From assembly GCA_023512835.1 (NCBI GenBank), contig JAKCVP010000343.1:62001-126000 (forward strand): a stretch of DNA of 64,000 bases, given 5' to 3'. A program made the position numbers and the translations under genes. The DNA is from Taxillus chinensis. Its lineage: Eukaryota > Streptophyta > Magnoliopsida > Santalales > Loranthaceae. Below the pieces are notes generated by a model. That model saw only the letters and a program-made list of their open reading frames with translations. It was not told the DNA's origin and did no database searches. Position 1 is the stretch's first letter. Every line of letters begins with the position of its first letter. Positions 24,601 to 35,653 of the stretch are shown one piece after another.

Positions 24601-25685
24601 CTGTTGGCGACATGTGAGTTCCCCGAGTACATTCGCCTCGTCCAGCAGATCACGAGAACTATGTCAACGACGTGGCATGCGCGAGGTCACTACACGCAAA
24701 GCTTGAACACACATTCGTCCACTGAGCCACGAAACCGATAGCCCCTATCCTGGGCTTCAGGTTCTGAGCGGAGGGTAGAGCTACGCCCTCGCAGCCAAGA
24801 TTGGGAAGCCTTTCCGGTTGCTCGAGACTTGTTCAACTCACAGCCATCGTCATCATCAGTGCCCTCTCCTCAGCAGATCATTGCTGGGGATCCTTTCACT
24901 CACCTCAAGCTCAGCGCGAGCGGATTCCGTATCTTCGTTCTACAGCGTTCTGCCCTGGTAGCATCTCAGAAGATTTCCTCCCAGCACGCGTGAACAATAC
25001 CATCTCTACCCTTCGCGCCTTCGGGACCTAGGGAAATGAAGGTGCAGTGATCTGTCGAAGATGTGTAGTGGAATCCGAACAGTAATTCTATTTTCGCGAG
25101 GAAGCGCCGCAACAGTCGGCAAACTGCCATGTTGGAGTAGTTTGTGTCCACCAGTCGGACTACCCGCCGTGGCACCTGATGCAAGAGCTGACGTGCGAAA
25201 TTCGACACGATTGATACTTTGGAGCGCGAAAATAACTTGCCTTCTCGGGTGATGCTGAGCGTCTCTCACGCAAGATTTGTGAAGCACAAACCTCTACTGC
25301 ATGCACGGAAGAGACAAAAGCATCAGCGTCGAGACAGCAGCAGGCAACACTGATGATCTCATGGAACCGTGGAGCTGATATCGGCATAGATGCCTCAAGT
25401 CATACTCATAAGACGCAGACCCGCGACAGATTGGGACAGTATCATGTGAGCCAACAAATGACCGAGACTTTTGCAGAGCCTGCAAGCTTGCGCCGACGTT
25501 ACAAACTGATCTATCTAGTCTGTATTCGCGGTACCCCATACTCTCGGAATGGTCAACAAAACTGAGGTTGGTCGACCAACAGGAAGCCCTTGGTGTTTCC
25601 ATTCAGACCAAGTTACTGGCGACTAAATCAGTTTCGAGTTGCACTTCGGAGCGCGTCGGCAACGTACCTCACAATCAAACATGTA
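21637..25685. other. 4-kb gene-poor region between two small secreted protein genes
   Basis: No convincing gene. Frames up to 195 codons (23481-24068, plus; not ATG-led at its head) and 76 codons (23054-23284, minus, ATG) have no recognisable domain. A GGTAGGTACCTAC-type motif occurs near 22124-22138. No transposase, reverse transcriptase or terminal repeats are seen, but strongly decayed elements cannot be excluded by eye. Confidence 0.4.
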
Positions 25686-25994
25686 TCAACCAGATGAAGC
25701 AGCGCACGCATCAAAGGTTTTGGCGCAGTCCGCGCGCACTTGACCGCGGTTGATGCAGGCTTGCTCCTTGGCGTAGCAGCATGTAGAGCGGTTGCTGTTG
25801 CAGGTGTCCTGATCCGTACCAGCCTTGATACAACTTGCGTAGTCGGCCCCGCAGTCTGCAGAGGTGGTTGTCGAGGGTGCACTAGAGGTAGTTGTCGAAA
25901 GCGTCGTGGTGTTGCTGGGCTCTGAGGACAGTAGGTCAGAAAGCGCATAGGCGCTAGCAGCCAGGCAGTAGGAGGCGATGATTGTAAACTTCAT
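25686..25994 (-). CDS. small secreted Ser/Thr-rich, cysteine-rich protein
   Basis: Single-exon frame of 102 residues starting at the ATG at 25994; the frame is open for 17 codons upstream but only from a GTG. A signal peptide is clear (MKFTIIASYCLAASAYALS). It is followed by a Ser/Thr-rich stalk (about residues 23-46), likely O-mannosylated, and a C-terminal domain with eight cysteines between residues 48 and 97, including an adjacent Cys-Cys pair. There is no GPI signal or membrane segment. The layout resembles many fungal extracellular small proteins, some wall-associated and some effector-like; I cannot assign a family. It is divergent from the EXPERA-domain gene with 778 bp between them. 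Confidence 0.75.
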   Translation of the reverse strand: MKFTIIASYCLAASAYALSDLLSSEPSNTTTLSTTTSSAPSTTTSADCGADYASCIKAGTDQDTCNSNRSTCCYAKEQACINRGQVRADCAKTFDACAASSG

Positions 25995-26772
25995 CTTGGG
26001 CAGCAGGCGAAAAGTCAATGTACAACAAAGAATATGGAGGACCACACAGGGAGCAAATTCCTCCCAGTGTCTTATATCAGTTTGCAGTGGCGGGCTTGTA
26101 CGACATTGGTGAGACTTTATTTACTAGTGAACATCGGCTACTTAGCTCGAGTGAGCTATGATGGACGGAAAGCGTACGAGAAGAGTATGCAGAGCATTGG
26201 GTGAGCCGATGCTCCAACCCAGTGTCGGGGCCACGACAAAAATACACACATACACTGAACAGTCTTTGGCCTGCTGACTGGGCAGACGCCATGGCTGCGT
26301 CTCTCCTTTGCCAATACTGCAGGGGCTTGCGGTTGAGGGAAGGCGAAGGAGGCAAGTCTTCATCACTCCGAGCTCCTACGTCCTCACTCAAGCATTGTAT
26401 TATGGCTGGCGGTGCATGAAGACCAGACCGAATGGCTTCGCGGCTTTGCACATGCTCGTGGGTCCGCGAAGTAGTCCAGGCACTGCACAGGAGGGCATTT
26501 GGGTCATGCCGCAGCCTTGCTCCTCGTGCGTTCCCCTGGGGGCCTCGGGAACGCGATCAGCCGCATCGACGGCATTGTTGGAGATACGTATCTCTACTGG
26601 CCAGGGCGCTGCAACTCAATCCACACGGCCTCTTGTTATTGCGCCCTCGCCGATCGCTGCAACATCAACACCTGCCCTGCCTCTTCTGCCTCTTCTGCGC
26701 GCTCTCATGCCTGCAATTGACCCGGCTCACTACCTCTTGCTTTAACGCCCATCTCCATCGCAATCACGCAAC
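25995..26772. other. divergent promoter region
   Basis: Lies between the small secreted protein (minus) and the EXPERA-domain gene (plus). A plus-strand frame at 26432-26983 overlaps the first exon of the next gene in another frame and is not supported. No motif is assigned. Confidence 0.4.
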
Positions 26773-27649
26773 ATGGTTTCTACGCGCCAACACAAGGCTG
26801 ACTACGACGGCACCCCCGCGCCCACGCCCGCGCGTTCTTCTGCGACGGCAGTGTCAACAAGCCCTAGTCAGGCTGTCGCGACGCGTCGAGCCACTCGTTC
26901 GGCAGCAGCAGCAGCAGCATCCAATGCACCCTGTCAGTCGCTGTGATTTCAGTATGCAGACGCCTCTAACACATTCTGCGTAGCTTGGTCTCATACCCCC
27001 TCCACACTGACTCTTGTCTGGCTCGCCGTATCACTGCCACTCGTCATCTGGGATACCGGCTATGTCCTTGGCCGTCCTCACACCATGGAAGGTGGCTTCC
27101 TCCACAATCCCATTTGGGGTCCCTACAAGCTGTACGGCACTGTCGACTATGTCTACGGCTGGCCGGCCTGGAACGACCGCGACGGCTTCACCGCTGCGCA
27201 GGGCAGCTTGAACGTCGTCGAGACCCTGGGGTATTTGGTGTACCTCTACATGATCTACGCATATGGCACCCAAACCTCAGTCAAGGGTCGGGGTGCAACC
27301 AAGGGCGCTGGCAAGCTCAGCGAGGCCAGGGCCCTGAGCGGAAGAAAGGCGGCTGTGGCCGTCTTGATTGCTTTCAGCATGGCGGTCATGACTGTCAGCA
27401 AGACTGTCTTGTATTGGGCAAACGAGTACTTCTCCGGCTTCAAGCACATTGGCCACAATGACGCTGTGAGCTTGATCTTTCTTTGGATCATCCCCAAGTA
27501 AGTCTGCCCAGATGCGTGAGCTGGAAACCAGTCGGTCCTGACAACCTTGTAGCGGTGCTTGGCTCGTATTTCCCACTTACATGATCTATGTGCTGGGCGC
27601 CGAGATCCTCGAAGGCCTGGAGAATAGCACAGCCGTCAAGAGCGAGTGA
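26773..27649 (+). CDS. EXPERA-domain / emopamil-binding-protein-like membrane protein
   Basis: Multi-pass endoplasmic-reticulum membrane protein of the superfamily that includes the sterol C8-C7 isomerase EBP and TMEM97. Predicted exons are 26773-26932, 26984-27497 and 27553-27649, giving 256 residues. The 51-nt first intron has a CTCTAAC branch site; the second starts GTAAGT. The N-terminus (first 53 residues) is Ala/Thr/Ser/Arg-rich and disordered, including a run of six Ala. Then come about four hydrophobic segments: one beginning TLTLVWLAVSLPLVIWDTGYVLG, one around ETLGYLVYLYMIYA, one around AVLIAFSMAVMTVSKTVLYW, and one around AWLVFPTYMIYVLG. Conserved polar residues characteristic of the fold are present (YGWPAWNDRDGFTAAQG; asparagine in LNVVE). 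True isomerase activity is uncertain because many fungal paralogues of this family have unknown roles. The gene is convergent with the calpain gene, 178 bp apart. Confidence 0.82.
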
Positions 27650-27827
27650 GAGCCTCTCCAGGCATAACGAGACACGAGACTTTAGTGACATGCCTTGAAG
27701 ACGACGCTCATGGGTAGGCAGAGACCGAGAGGTCCAGTTGTGACATTTTTTTTTGGATTTAAGATACCCAGAATAGTGCGGGGAAGGAAAGGGTGTGTCG
27801 TTTGTCGCTTCTCATGTCTTGATTCAT

Positions 27828-30713
27828 CTAGCCATGCGTGACCTCAATCGAGGCGTTCGCATCCCGAGTGTACACTCTCAAGCCAACCACGCAGACCGCG
27901 TTCCAAGCATCATCAGCGAAGACATCATCTTCGCTATCAGACTCGTTCGGCGCAAATGCACCAGCCCTTGGAACTGGATCGTCCAGATCGCTATCCCACG
28001 GCATTTCGCAGTCCGTGGCTTCCCAATGCAATTCCATGTCCAGACCTTCCAGGGCCTCGCCTAGATCCTCGACATGGTCACTATCCTCAAAGCTATTCTC
28101 GGCAAACCGTCTTCTTCGGCTGCTCTCCTTTCTGTCCGCAGGTAGATCGGTAGCCGATGACATAGGTGACGCTGCGGCCAATTCCTCGTCTTGCAGTGTA
28201 TCCTGACGTCGCAGGGGTTGCCTCCGCGCTCTTGCCTCGTCTCTTGCATCGCGCCTTCCATCACTGACCCCTCGCCACCGCAAATGCTTTTTCCGCTCCT
28301 TCTGACGAATCTCGAGCTCGACCAGGCGTCTCTCCTTGAGCACATTGGCCTGTTTCTTTATCCACGCCTGTCTAGCTGTCGTCCTCTTGGTCTCTTCGTT
28401 CTTGATTTCTCTTTCTTGGAGACGGCCCTTTGAGTGGACCCGGTCGAACGACTTGCCCACTTCCAGGAGCTTCTCTCTCTTAGATCTCATGAATCTCCGC
28501 ATCTGTTCCTGCGCGGTTGGGTAGGCATCTGGTGTGCCCTTCGGTCCAGCTCTCAAGTCCTCTTCGCGATAAGCGGTGATCTTCATGATCACATAGTAAG
28601 TGCCTGCTTTGGCATCTGGAAGCTCGGCGCTAACGGAACGTTCGCCTCCAGTCTCTAGTACACTTCTCAAAAGATATGTTGGCTCGCCTTCGCGGTATAC
28701 CCTGAAGTGGAGCAGGAACCGGTATCGCCCTTGGAGGCCTCGGAAGTATCGATCATCTGGCTTAGCGAGGACAAGTACCAGATCACCATCTTCCTTGACC
28801 GTCAGCTTGAAGCGTTGATCTTGGTACCCCGGCGTATAGTGGACATTGAGACTTGTCCATTGCTGATAGACCATCCACGTCTCGTCGAATAGCCTCGTCC
28901 TGTCCAGCTCCGGGTAATGGCTGAGGAAGTCCTTGTAGCTGATCCAGAACAATCCATCATCTCCAAACTTATGCTTCAGCTCCTTCATGGCTTCGGGTGT
29001 CCACTCTTTCGACCCGTCAGACCAGGCTCCGTTCCACTCAGTCTTGCCCCATGGGTTGCGGAGTTTGATGAGTCTCTGCCCTTGGAATTCCACAGCTTCA
29101 ATCACAGTGTAGGCATGACCTCGGATAATGCCGTACTGTTTGTCAACTACCATGTCGCTCTCGCGAGAGGTGTTTCGCGAAGCGCACCCAAACAGAAATG
29201 TCTTGTTCACTTGCCTCAGCTCACTCCAGAGGACGTCCTTGTCAAGTACATCTTCACTCTCGAATGTCCTTGTGACACCGCCAGTCAGATCGACAATACC
29301 TTCGCCGGCCCATCCAGCCTCGATTACTTGGTAATCGCCATGTGCCTGGAAATGTGAGTCAGCTGGGCATCACTTCAAAGAGCATACCGACTCACCTTTG
29401 CGTAGGCCTTTTCTAGAAGAGGAAGCCACGTCTCATTGGAATCATGGCAACTGGCGAAATAGAGCATATCGCTCCCCTTGCTCAACCGTTCGGCCTCGTC
29501 TTTGTTGAGCCTCCTGAAGTTTCGATCGTCGCGTTGTACGGTCGGATCGAAGCAGTCCTTCTCCCAAGGTGCGCGATAGTGGAAGTGCTGCGTGTCCTCG
29601 TATACGAATTTGACAACCAAGCGGTCGTCGACCACTTCAGAGATCCATTCCCCATCACGGTAGAAGACGAAGCCATATACGCCAACCTTCTCGTCTCGCG
29701 CCACAAACAGTCTGCTCAATAGGTTGAGACTGTCTTGATCGCCTTCGGTTGCAGAAAGTGCCGTCACTGCAGCGAGAAACCAGCAATCACCCGTCTTGCC
29801 TTGCATGACGTCTTGTGGTGTAGCTCTGTCTTTGACGAATTCTGGCCGTTCGAATATGTCCTATACATGGTCAGTAATTGCCAATGTTCAAAGTCTCATG
29901 CGATCTGAGCCTTTTCCAATCACCTACCTCAACTCTTCTGACTGGTAGTCCGACGCTTCCTGGTACCTCGACGCTTCCTGGTAGCTCTCCTGGCTCGATG
30001 CTCATCAAGGAATCGGGATTCCGTAGATCAAAGGTTCGGTCGAAGTACTTGGTATTCATACGCTGGCATTCTGCAACGATCGCCTTCACCTTGTTTCGGC
30101 AAGTCTCACGAGCCTCGTTGAAGGATACCGTCGCACATTCACTAGGCATGTCAGTCATAAACACGATCAAGACAGTCGAGCTCTTCATGGAAACACGCAC
30201 CTTCGCACCACCTCCCCCGATCGATTGAAGGCAATGTGATGTCCATCTCCCTCCTCGATATCCACGTCCAAGCTGGCGCTGATACGTAGCTTTGGCGCAG
30301 GAGGCTTCCGACTGAATCTGTTCCAGAGTGGGTAGAAGCGGTCATCCTTTGCTTTTACGGGCTCTGGACGTTGCCGATGTCGGCGACGCTCTCGCCTTTC
30401 TTCACGTTCTGGTGAGGAGTCTCGGGATGACATGACTGAAGGCGGCTGTGGAGGATGCGGCACTACCGGTGGTCTGTTGAAGGTTAGTCTCTCTCGCATG
30501 GGGACGATAGCGTCATGCGTACCCGCTTGGGTCCGCAGGTGGAACCTGAGATTCTTCATAGTCGCTGATTGACTTTTGGGCTCTGTGTTGTCGACCGAGG
30601 GGGCGGCGAGGATGATCAGCCTGAGCGCGAGGACGCAGAACACTGCCGCGTGCAGACGCCTCTAACTTCTCCCATCGACGTGCAGCAGTGCCCATGCGGG
30701 CATTGCGTGACAT
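27828..30713 (-). CDS. calpain-type cysteine protease with coiled-coil C-terminus
   Basis: Papain-fold cysteine protease of the calpain (C2) family. Predicted exons (minus) are 30713-30523, 30473-30201, 30141-29928, 29860-29396 and 29345-27828, giving 886 residues with exact frame closure; introns are 49-67 nt. The catalytic triad is intact: Cys252 in GDCWFLAAV, His458 in IRGHAYTV and Asn478 in LRNPWGKTEW. After the protease core comes a calpain beta-sandwich-like domain (about 515-640), then a long, very basic and acidic helical region (about 650-740) and an acidic tail. No EF-hand or MIT domain is visible, so it is not the PalB/Rim13 pH-signalling calpain. The N-terminus (1-150) is Arg-rich and disordered. 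An 18-bp tandem duplication sits in exon 3. A second ATG six codons in is an alternative start. The substrate is unknown. Confidence 0.93.
29951..29986. repeat. 18-bp tandem duplication inside the calpain gene
   Basis: Two adjacent 18-bp units (29951-29968 and 29969-29986) differ at one base and encode a duplicated six-residue PGSVxx segment in the linker before the protease core. The reading frame is kept. Confidence 0.85.
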
Positions 30714-32202
30714 TGTGGAGATGTGGCGCTGTGTCTCACAGCAGTGACAGGATCGAGTATATTCGGAGAGAAGCCGGCGCGCCTCGGAAAGATGCAGGCG
30801 GCGTAGTCACTTGGTCGTCGTTGTCTGCGGGCCTCCTTCCTAGTCGCGAGAAGCGATCGATCCCTTATAATCGCTTTTACCCCTCAAGCATCCTACTCAT
30901 GGCAAGAAACAAGGCTAGCCTGCTCAGAACGCCATCACCCGCCTGACCTCGTAATAGCCATTCGATTCACCGGCACCTTGGGGGCCAGGCGCAAAGACCT
31001 GTTTGGAACGGGCCCGCTATGGCAGGAACCGAGCCGCGCCGCGCATACAGAATATGCAAGACTTGAGACAAGACTGCCGAGATGGTGCAAGCTACGTTGC
31101 ATAGCGCGGTTATTTCTGGCCGGTACACCAGATGCTCTGTGCAAGCAGGCAGACGACGCTCTGAGGGTCTGCATCTCATGTCCTACTTCTTCGTACCAAA
31201 CCAGGCTACTCTTCGTATGAGCTCCGGCACTAGTCAGCACAGCATGTATCACAAGGGGGCCAGGCAAAATAAAATCCAGACCACGGTCGGCCGAAGACTC
31301 CAAAGCAATTACGCACCAAGAACCGGAGAGCCGCAAGGTGTGAAATGAGATGGAAAAAAGAGGATCCTCCTCGGCGCTCAGACGCAGGCTGCGCTAGTAT
31401 CCCGTAGGCTCACGTAGTCTGTCAGACCATCACGCACCATGCACGTTTTCAGAAGCTTAGAGTCAAGTCTAGCGACGTATCCGGTCAAGACGCCTTGTGC
31501 GATTCCACGTGCTTGCCACGCTATCATGCGCTTGTGGGAAGTCGCCGGTTTATTTTGGGCGACCACTGATTGGAAATGTGAGTTCGGGGGGTGGGGACTA
31601 GACCGTAGCTCTTCTGATCTGCATGTGCTCTGCCCTGTGCTTGGAGAAGGTTGCAAGTTGTTCCAATTTGATGCTTTGGGAGGTACCTACAGTGGAGTAC
31701 TTAGATATACCTATTTACTGCAACGAACATGTGTCCGGGCTTGTCAGCGGCATCTACCTCACCTTTTCGTGCTCACCTACTCGCTTATGCTATACTTTTT
31801 CCTGCATGTAGCTTACCTGGTAGGTGCAGAAGCACTCTCAAGCCTTTAAGTCTTGTACCACGCAGACATATATACATACGTCCAGAAAGAGAGAAACCCG
31901 GACAACAAGCTTCGACCTGCACTCGTACCTCTTCATCTTCTACACCCACGACACCGTAGACGTCGGTCGCTCAGGTACAAAAGGTACGTACGTACCTACC
32001 TGCCTACCTTTCTCCCATACCTTGCGCTGTCTAGGCCACGCGCGAGGTAAATTGCACTCATAAAGCTGCACAAGTGTCGCTCGAGCAGCAAGTCTTGACC
32101 TTTGGAGCGTCAAGGCATACTGAATATTGAGCGTGGCCTGGGGTTTCCAGCTTCAGCTGACGGGAAAGAGAGGGAAATTTTTGAGTGAGTGAGTGAGTGA
32201 GT

Positions 32203-32246
<44 letters not shown>

Positions 32247-33098
32247 GAAAAGCCAGGAGCAACTCTCATCCAGCGGCAGGAGCATCATCATCCACAAGCC
32301 GCATGCATCACTGCCAACCCCAGCAAAGGGCTAGAGCTCAAAGATTCACAGCAACTGCCGTATCGGTTACTTACCGAGTATTAGTACCTACCTTTTCGGA
32401 TACAGACAGTACAAAGTCGCACTGGGAAGCACTGTACCCGCAAGCACTCAACTACGTAGGTAAGTGGGCAGGCATGATAGAGTGTCAAAAGAAGAAAGGG
32501 CAAATCAGTCCATCCTCTCCGTCCCCTCAACGGAAACCAAGAGTCAAAAACCATCTCACGTCTCACCCTCTCCCAAATGACAACCAGTCATCTTTTTTTT
32601 TTGTGCTTTCGCAAAGTTAGTACGTTAGTATTCTACCGGACGCTTTGCGAAAGTTCTTTTTTCGCCGCTAGTTTTACAATTTTCTGTGCCCTTGCAGCGT
32701 GTGCCTGCGTGGATCTGTACGTCAGGAAGAAGGAAAAAAGGAAAAAAAGGAAAGCAAAAGGCTGAATGTCGTTGACGTCGTCCCTCCCATCAATCTCTAG
32801 AGCAATTCCGCGGCAGAATGAGACAGCCTCGCTTCCTCCGTTGAATACCTGCTTCTGCGTTAGGTTTGCCTAAAGTCAAATAGATTTTGTCTGTGGGTGC
32901 TTCTGTCATGTTGTGAGATCTGAATCCTCCTTTGCTGTAGTGAAAAGCATTCGCCTAATTAGGTGGGCCGTCTTCTCCTGTGGGTTCATCATTGAGTTCT
33001 TGTTGTCCTTTCGTAGGCTGCTTGCTCAGTTTTCGTAGATTGCCCAAAACGTTTAGACACTGTGTCGTCAATTAGAGCCCAATGCAGGGTCATAATGC
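30714..33098. other. 2.4-kb intergenic region with a GAGT/GA microsatellite
   Basis: Lies between the 5' end of the calpain gene and the 3' end of BBP, both minus strand. It contains GTACCTACC-type motifs near 31682, 31996 and 32385, the microsatellite at 32183-32243, and A/G-rich stretches near 32730-32760. Frames here (for example 31439-31849) have no recognised domain. Confidence 0.5.
32183..32243. repeat. GAGT tetranucleotide then GA dinucleotide microsatellite
   Basis: About six GAGT units run directly into about eighteen GA units. It is a compound simple repeat, likely length-polymorphic between strains. Confidence 0.95.
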
Positions 33099-35137
33099 TT
33101 AGTTAGCTGGGGGCGGAGGAGGCGGAGGCGGAGGCGCTGATCCAGACGGAGGAGGGGGCGGAGGAGGAGGAGGACGAGATGCACTGCCAGCGGAAGCTGT
33201 TGGTGGCGGACCCATACCTGGGGGTGGTGGAGGAGGAGGACCTGTGGACGTTGCAGTACCTGGGGGAGGCGGTGGAGGAGGTACCGCGCCAGCTTGACCT
33301 TGTCCATAGGCAGCATATGCATCGTAGCCGCCGTTACCAGCAGCAGATTGACCATAGTTTCCATATTGGTACCCGGCACCGTACGCTTGTTGATAGGCCT
33401 GCTGAGACCAGGCACCGGTACCGTAGCCGCCATAGGTGGGGTACTGCTGTTGACTATAGTCTTGGCCGGCAGCCCCATTCGAGTTCCAGGCCTGTGCGGA
33501 AGCATCGCCCTGACCACCAGTAGCAGCAGACGCGGCCCACGGAGCAGCGCCGCCGGGTGTCGCTGCATTCCATGAGTTCGAAGCACCAGTGTTTGACGCG
33601 CCTCCGCCGTATTGGGAGCCTCCCTCGATACGGTGGCTGGCCGGTGCGGCAGCTGCATTCTCGCCAAGCTCGGCCATGAGTCTCTGGTATTCGACGTCTT
33701 CGGGAGTGCTGGCAATGGCACGCTGCTGGTGTTGGTTATGAGGACGGTCCTCGTTCCAGCTACCACCACCACGGCGATTGCGGTTGTCAGGACAGTCGCG
33801 AGCCATGTGACCAGCATTTCCACAAACACGGCAAATGATGTTGGAGGTAAAGTTGCGCTGATGGGGGCAGTCGTATTTGCGATGACCGAGCTCTCCACAG
33901 TTTTGGCAGACCTGGTTCTCGTCGTCTCGGAGGGTTCCATTGAGCGCAGCAAGTTCACGGAGTTGGTTACGCTTGAGCTCATTCTGTCCTTCGGGGATGG
34001 ATGCGGCCTGTTCCTCGTTTAGCAAACACATTGAGTCAGTGGCAAACCCTGGGGTACGTGCCGTTTCAATGACTTTATGGATGAGCTCCTTCGCCTTGTT
34101 AATCTTCTCCTCGGTGTCGGCCATGATGAGACAGTGCAGATCCTCTTCCTGGTTGCTGCCATGCGCGGCGTCCGAACGGCCTTTACCTTCCTTGACGGAG
34201 CCTTTGCCTCGAATAGCGATCTTTGCTTGAGACTCATTTTCCATTTTCTTCAATGTGTTGCCACGAGGACCGATCAAAAGACCAACTGTTAGTAGGAACA
34301 AGCTATGTTAGCATCCGTGATAAGCGACAGACACGCATAGCCCTTGATTAGTGATGGCAAGATTGTCAATGACAGGGGTAAGAGTGGATAAGGATATGAT
34401 AGCAAACAGGGTGCGGAAGCAAAAAACAAAGATACGATATCAAGGGTTGCGTGCAAGGGGGCAATTGTTAGCATACTGAAGTTAATCTCTGGGTAGTCAT
34501 GAACGGGCACGTAGACCTTCTCCTGGGTCTTGGTAGGGCGACGATAATCCGAGGGCGGGGTGTATCCAGGAACTGTCTTGATGGCTTTGTCGACCAGCTT
34601 ATGGCGTTCATCTTCCAGTTTCTTGCGATAACGTTGCTCCCGAGTGTTAGTACGTCGTCCTTGGTTGTCGTAGGTAGGCGCAGGCGAGAGAGATCTGGGC
34701 GATGTTGTCGTCAGTGTGGTATCGTCGTCACTACTGGACGGACTCTGGTCTAACCTGTCCTTTCCTTCAGGCACGTATTTTCCGATGCGCAAAGCTTGTG
34801 TGATTTCCTCGACTCGCAGATTGAGGTGAAAGGCTTCCACTTGCTCCTCTGTCATGGAGTTGCCGATTTCAGTTGGAAGATTGATCAATCCAGCTACAGC
34901 ATTGTTGATGTCTTCGCCCCAGCGCTTGCGCTTAGGTCGCTCGCCGTGTTCGCTGGGTGGACCACGCTCGGAAGCTCGACCGCGCTTGCGCTCGTAGAGG
35001 CCGGCAGAAGGCTCAGCTGGATTGTAGCCAGTGTCATTGAACTCGGACTCAACCTCATCAGCACCAAAGCGTCGCTTTGCGCCGAGAGGAATGTTGTTCG
35101 AGCCAGATGAACTGGGACCACCAGTGCGCCACGACAT
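33099..35137 (-). CDS. BBP: branch-point-binding protein BBP (SF1/Msl5), pre-mRNA splicing
   Basis: Recognises the intron branch-point sequence in the commitment complex, in the nucleus. Predicted exons (minus) are 35137-34477 and 34285-33099, giving 615 residues. The start MSWRTGG is chosen as the first ATG. Visible in order: the U2AF-binding N-terminus with a basic patch and the KRKRWG tryptophan motif (near residue 75), a coiled-coil helix, the KH domain beginning YPEINFIGLLIGPRGNTL (intron falls within this motif), the QUA2 helix, two CCHC zinc knuckles at residues 347-360 and 372-385, and a Gly/Tyr/Gln-rich then Pro-rich tail with several runs of 6-10 Pro, as in SF1. The intron is 191 nt, the longest in the window, and itself carries three near-consensus branch-point motifs, so self-regulation is possible. 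It is transcribed away from the DUF3074 gene, on the same strand. Confidence 0.96.
34286..34476 (-). other. 191-nt intron of BBP with three branch-point-like motifs
   Basis: Begins GTATGC and ends TACTAACAG. On the minus strand TGCTAAC occurs at 34473-34467 (four bases into the intron) and at 34313-34307, and TACTAAC at 34294-34288, only two bases before the exon. The middle copy has proper spacing to the acceptor. An earlier TAG two bases after the middle motif would lead to an in-frame stop if used. Confidence 0.8.
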
Positions 35138-35653
35138 TTCTACGATGAATACAAGTGAGCAAAATAGGATTAAAGGTAAGGTTGGAAGGCGCGGAGAGCA
35201 GGAAAGAGTGATGGTGGAGATGTGGTGATGGAAGATGGGAGACGGGGTGAGAGAGAAGTTGCGAGCTGTGGGACGCGAAAGTAGAAAGTTAGGGCCCGAG
35301 CGGAGGGTCCGTGCACACGCTAGGCAGTCACGGCAGTCACAGATCACGTGTCTCAGTACAGCTCACTGCCGTGTCAGCGCACACGCGAAGTAGGTGTCAC
35401 TAAATCATTCAAGTCGGGTCTGTTCACTGTTCAGGTCAAAGTGGATCTCATCCGTATGCGCGCTTTTGCAGGCCGACGGAAGATCACGTCTAGCCCAGCA
35501 ATGAACGTCCGTCTACGCCTTGACCAACCGTACTGTAATTGTTGTCTGAACTGCGAAGCTGCAGTGGCATCTCAACTGAGTCTGGAAGGCAATCCATCCA
35601 TGAAGAAAAAATGTCTATTCGCTAGGTCTATTCAAGATCATGATCCTAGGCTG
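35138..35653. other. BBP promoter and 3' flank of the DUF3074 gene
   Basis: A CACGTG hexamer lies near 35346, about 210 bp upstream of the BBP start, within TCACGTGT. The BBP frame remains open through this region but has no ATG there. Nothing else is recognised. Confidence 0.5.

Noticed and set aside
33068..33982. 304-codon minus-strand frame overlapping BBP exon 2
   Set aside because: It lies in an alternative frame of the BBP Gly/Pro-rich tail; the BBP frame carries the zinc knuckles.
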